Source of the DNA: Streptomyces filamentosus
GTDB lineage: Bacteria > Actinomycetota > Actinomycetes > Streptomycetales > Streptomycetaceae
Assembly: GCF_014654895.1 (NCBI RefSeq)
Contig: NZ_BNBE01000002.1
Span: forward strand, 124,001-188,000
DNA: 64,000 nucleotides
Direction of reading: 5' to 3'
Part shown: one piece after another, positions 63,663-64,000 of the stretch
Layout of the letters: each line of letters begins with the position of its first letter
How positions within the stretch are numbered: the stretch's first letter is position 1
Program-made: the position numbers and the translations under genes
Notes under the pieces: model-generated
The model's input: only the letters and a program-made list of their open reading frames with translations
What the model was told of the DNA's origin: nothing
Databases searched by the model: none

Positions 63663-64000
63663 ATGCACGCTACGCGAAGTGCTCTCGCACGCTTAGTCAT
63701 TCCGGCTGCCGTAGCCGTCCTCGCGACGCTCGGCGCCGTTCCCACGACCGCGGCTGCGGTATCTCAGAATGCCGCGGAGGTCTGTGAAGACATCTGTGTC
63801 GACGGGGTCCGCGCTGCAGCCCATAGCGGCTACGACCGTGTGGTGTTCGACCTGGGGGCCGGCCCTCTGCCCGCCGTCGAGGCCACCTACGGCGCATCTC
63901 CCTGGTACATGACCCCTGGAGGAGAACCGAAGGAGATACTCACCCGCGGTTCCTCGTATCTCTTCCTGAGCTTTAAGAAAACCGAAGCCGGGGACTTCTC
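63663..64000 (+). CDS. Secreted AMIN-like domain protein (paralogue 3, cut by right edge)
   Basis: At least 112 residues before the right edge. GGAAGGA lies 8 nt before ATG 63663. Signal peptide HATRSALARLVIPAAVAVLA, then the family motifs AHSGYDRVVFDL and GSSYLFLSF, and a Cys pair (CEDIC) in the same place as in paralogues 1 and 2. It is more divergent from those two than they are from each other. The C-terminal strand is beyond the window. Confidence 0.82.
   Translation, partial: MHATRSALARLVIPAAVAVLATLGAVPTTAAAVSQNAAEVCEDICVDGVRAAAHSGYDRVVFDLGAGPLPAVEATYGASPWYMTPGGEPKEILTRGSSYLFLSFKKTEAGDF

Overview
The window looks like an accessory region of a high-GC actinomycete chromosome, most likely a Streptomyces. 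The DNA is about 70% G+C. GTG and TTG starts are common, coding sequences often overlap by ATGA or GTGA, and the insertion sequences and hypothetical families are typical of Streptomyces. There are very few housekeeping genes; the one unmistakable one is an initiator tRNA-fMet at 13.6 kb.

Layout. (1) 0-4 kb, minus strand: a large secreted protein cut by the left edge, two AMIN-like secreted paralogues, and a small secreted protein with a lipoprotein partner. (2) 4.3-13.5 kb: a Tn7/Tn5053-like transposition module with TnsA-like nuclease, TnsB/TniA transposase, TnsC/TniB ATPase, an XRE regulator and four TniQ-type target selectors, two of them frameshifted. One end, with repeated CTCTCA motifs, lies about 60 bp from tRNA-fMet. 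(3) 13.9-18.3 kb: a secreted HNH nuclease, a PIN/antitoxin pair divergent from a truncated zeta-type kinase, and a VanZ-like membrane protein with a small secreted protein. (4) 18.6-23.0 kb: three insertion sequences stacked on each other (IS256 inside IS701, which abuts a third element), with target duplications visible. (5) 23-54.6 kb: an island of single, unrelated, immunity-like or unknown genes (SUKH-like, Imm1-like, DUF4839 and others) mixed with IS481, IS110, IS5, IS21 and IS701 copies, zeta and TPR fragments and decayed genes. A second secreted-protein/lipoprotein pair sits at 45.2-46.6 kb in noticeably AT-richer DNA. (6) 54.7-57.9 kb: an ImmA-type metallopeptidase, MAB_1171c-type membrane protein and FAD monooxygenase operon. 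(7) 58.8-61.7 kb: a winged-helix replication-type protein behind an attenuator-like leader, and a squalene/phytoene-synthase-like gene whose 3' end runs into an IS remnant. (8) 62-64 kb: one more orphan gene, a frameshifted IS5 element, and a third AMIN-like gene cut by the right edge.

Two themes stand out. The first is the Tn7-like element with an unusual number of TniQ proteins next to an initiator tRNA. The second is a recurring pair: a small exported protein beside a membrane-anchored partner (lipoprotein twice, VanZ-like once). Much of the rest is consistent with a long-lived insertion hot spot that has collected orphan immunity-type genes. Several single-base indels in G/C runs break otherwise intact genes; whether they are real mutations or sequencing errors cannot be told from this sequence alone.
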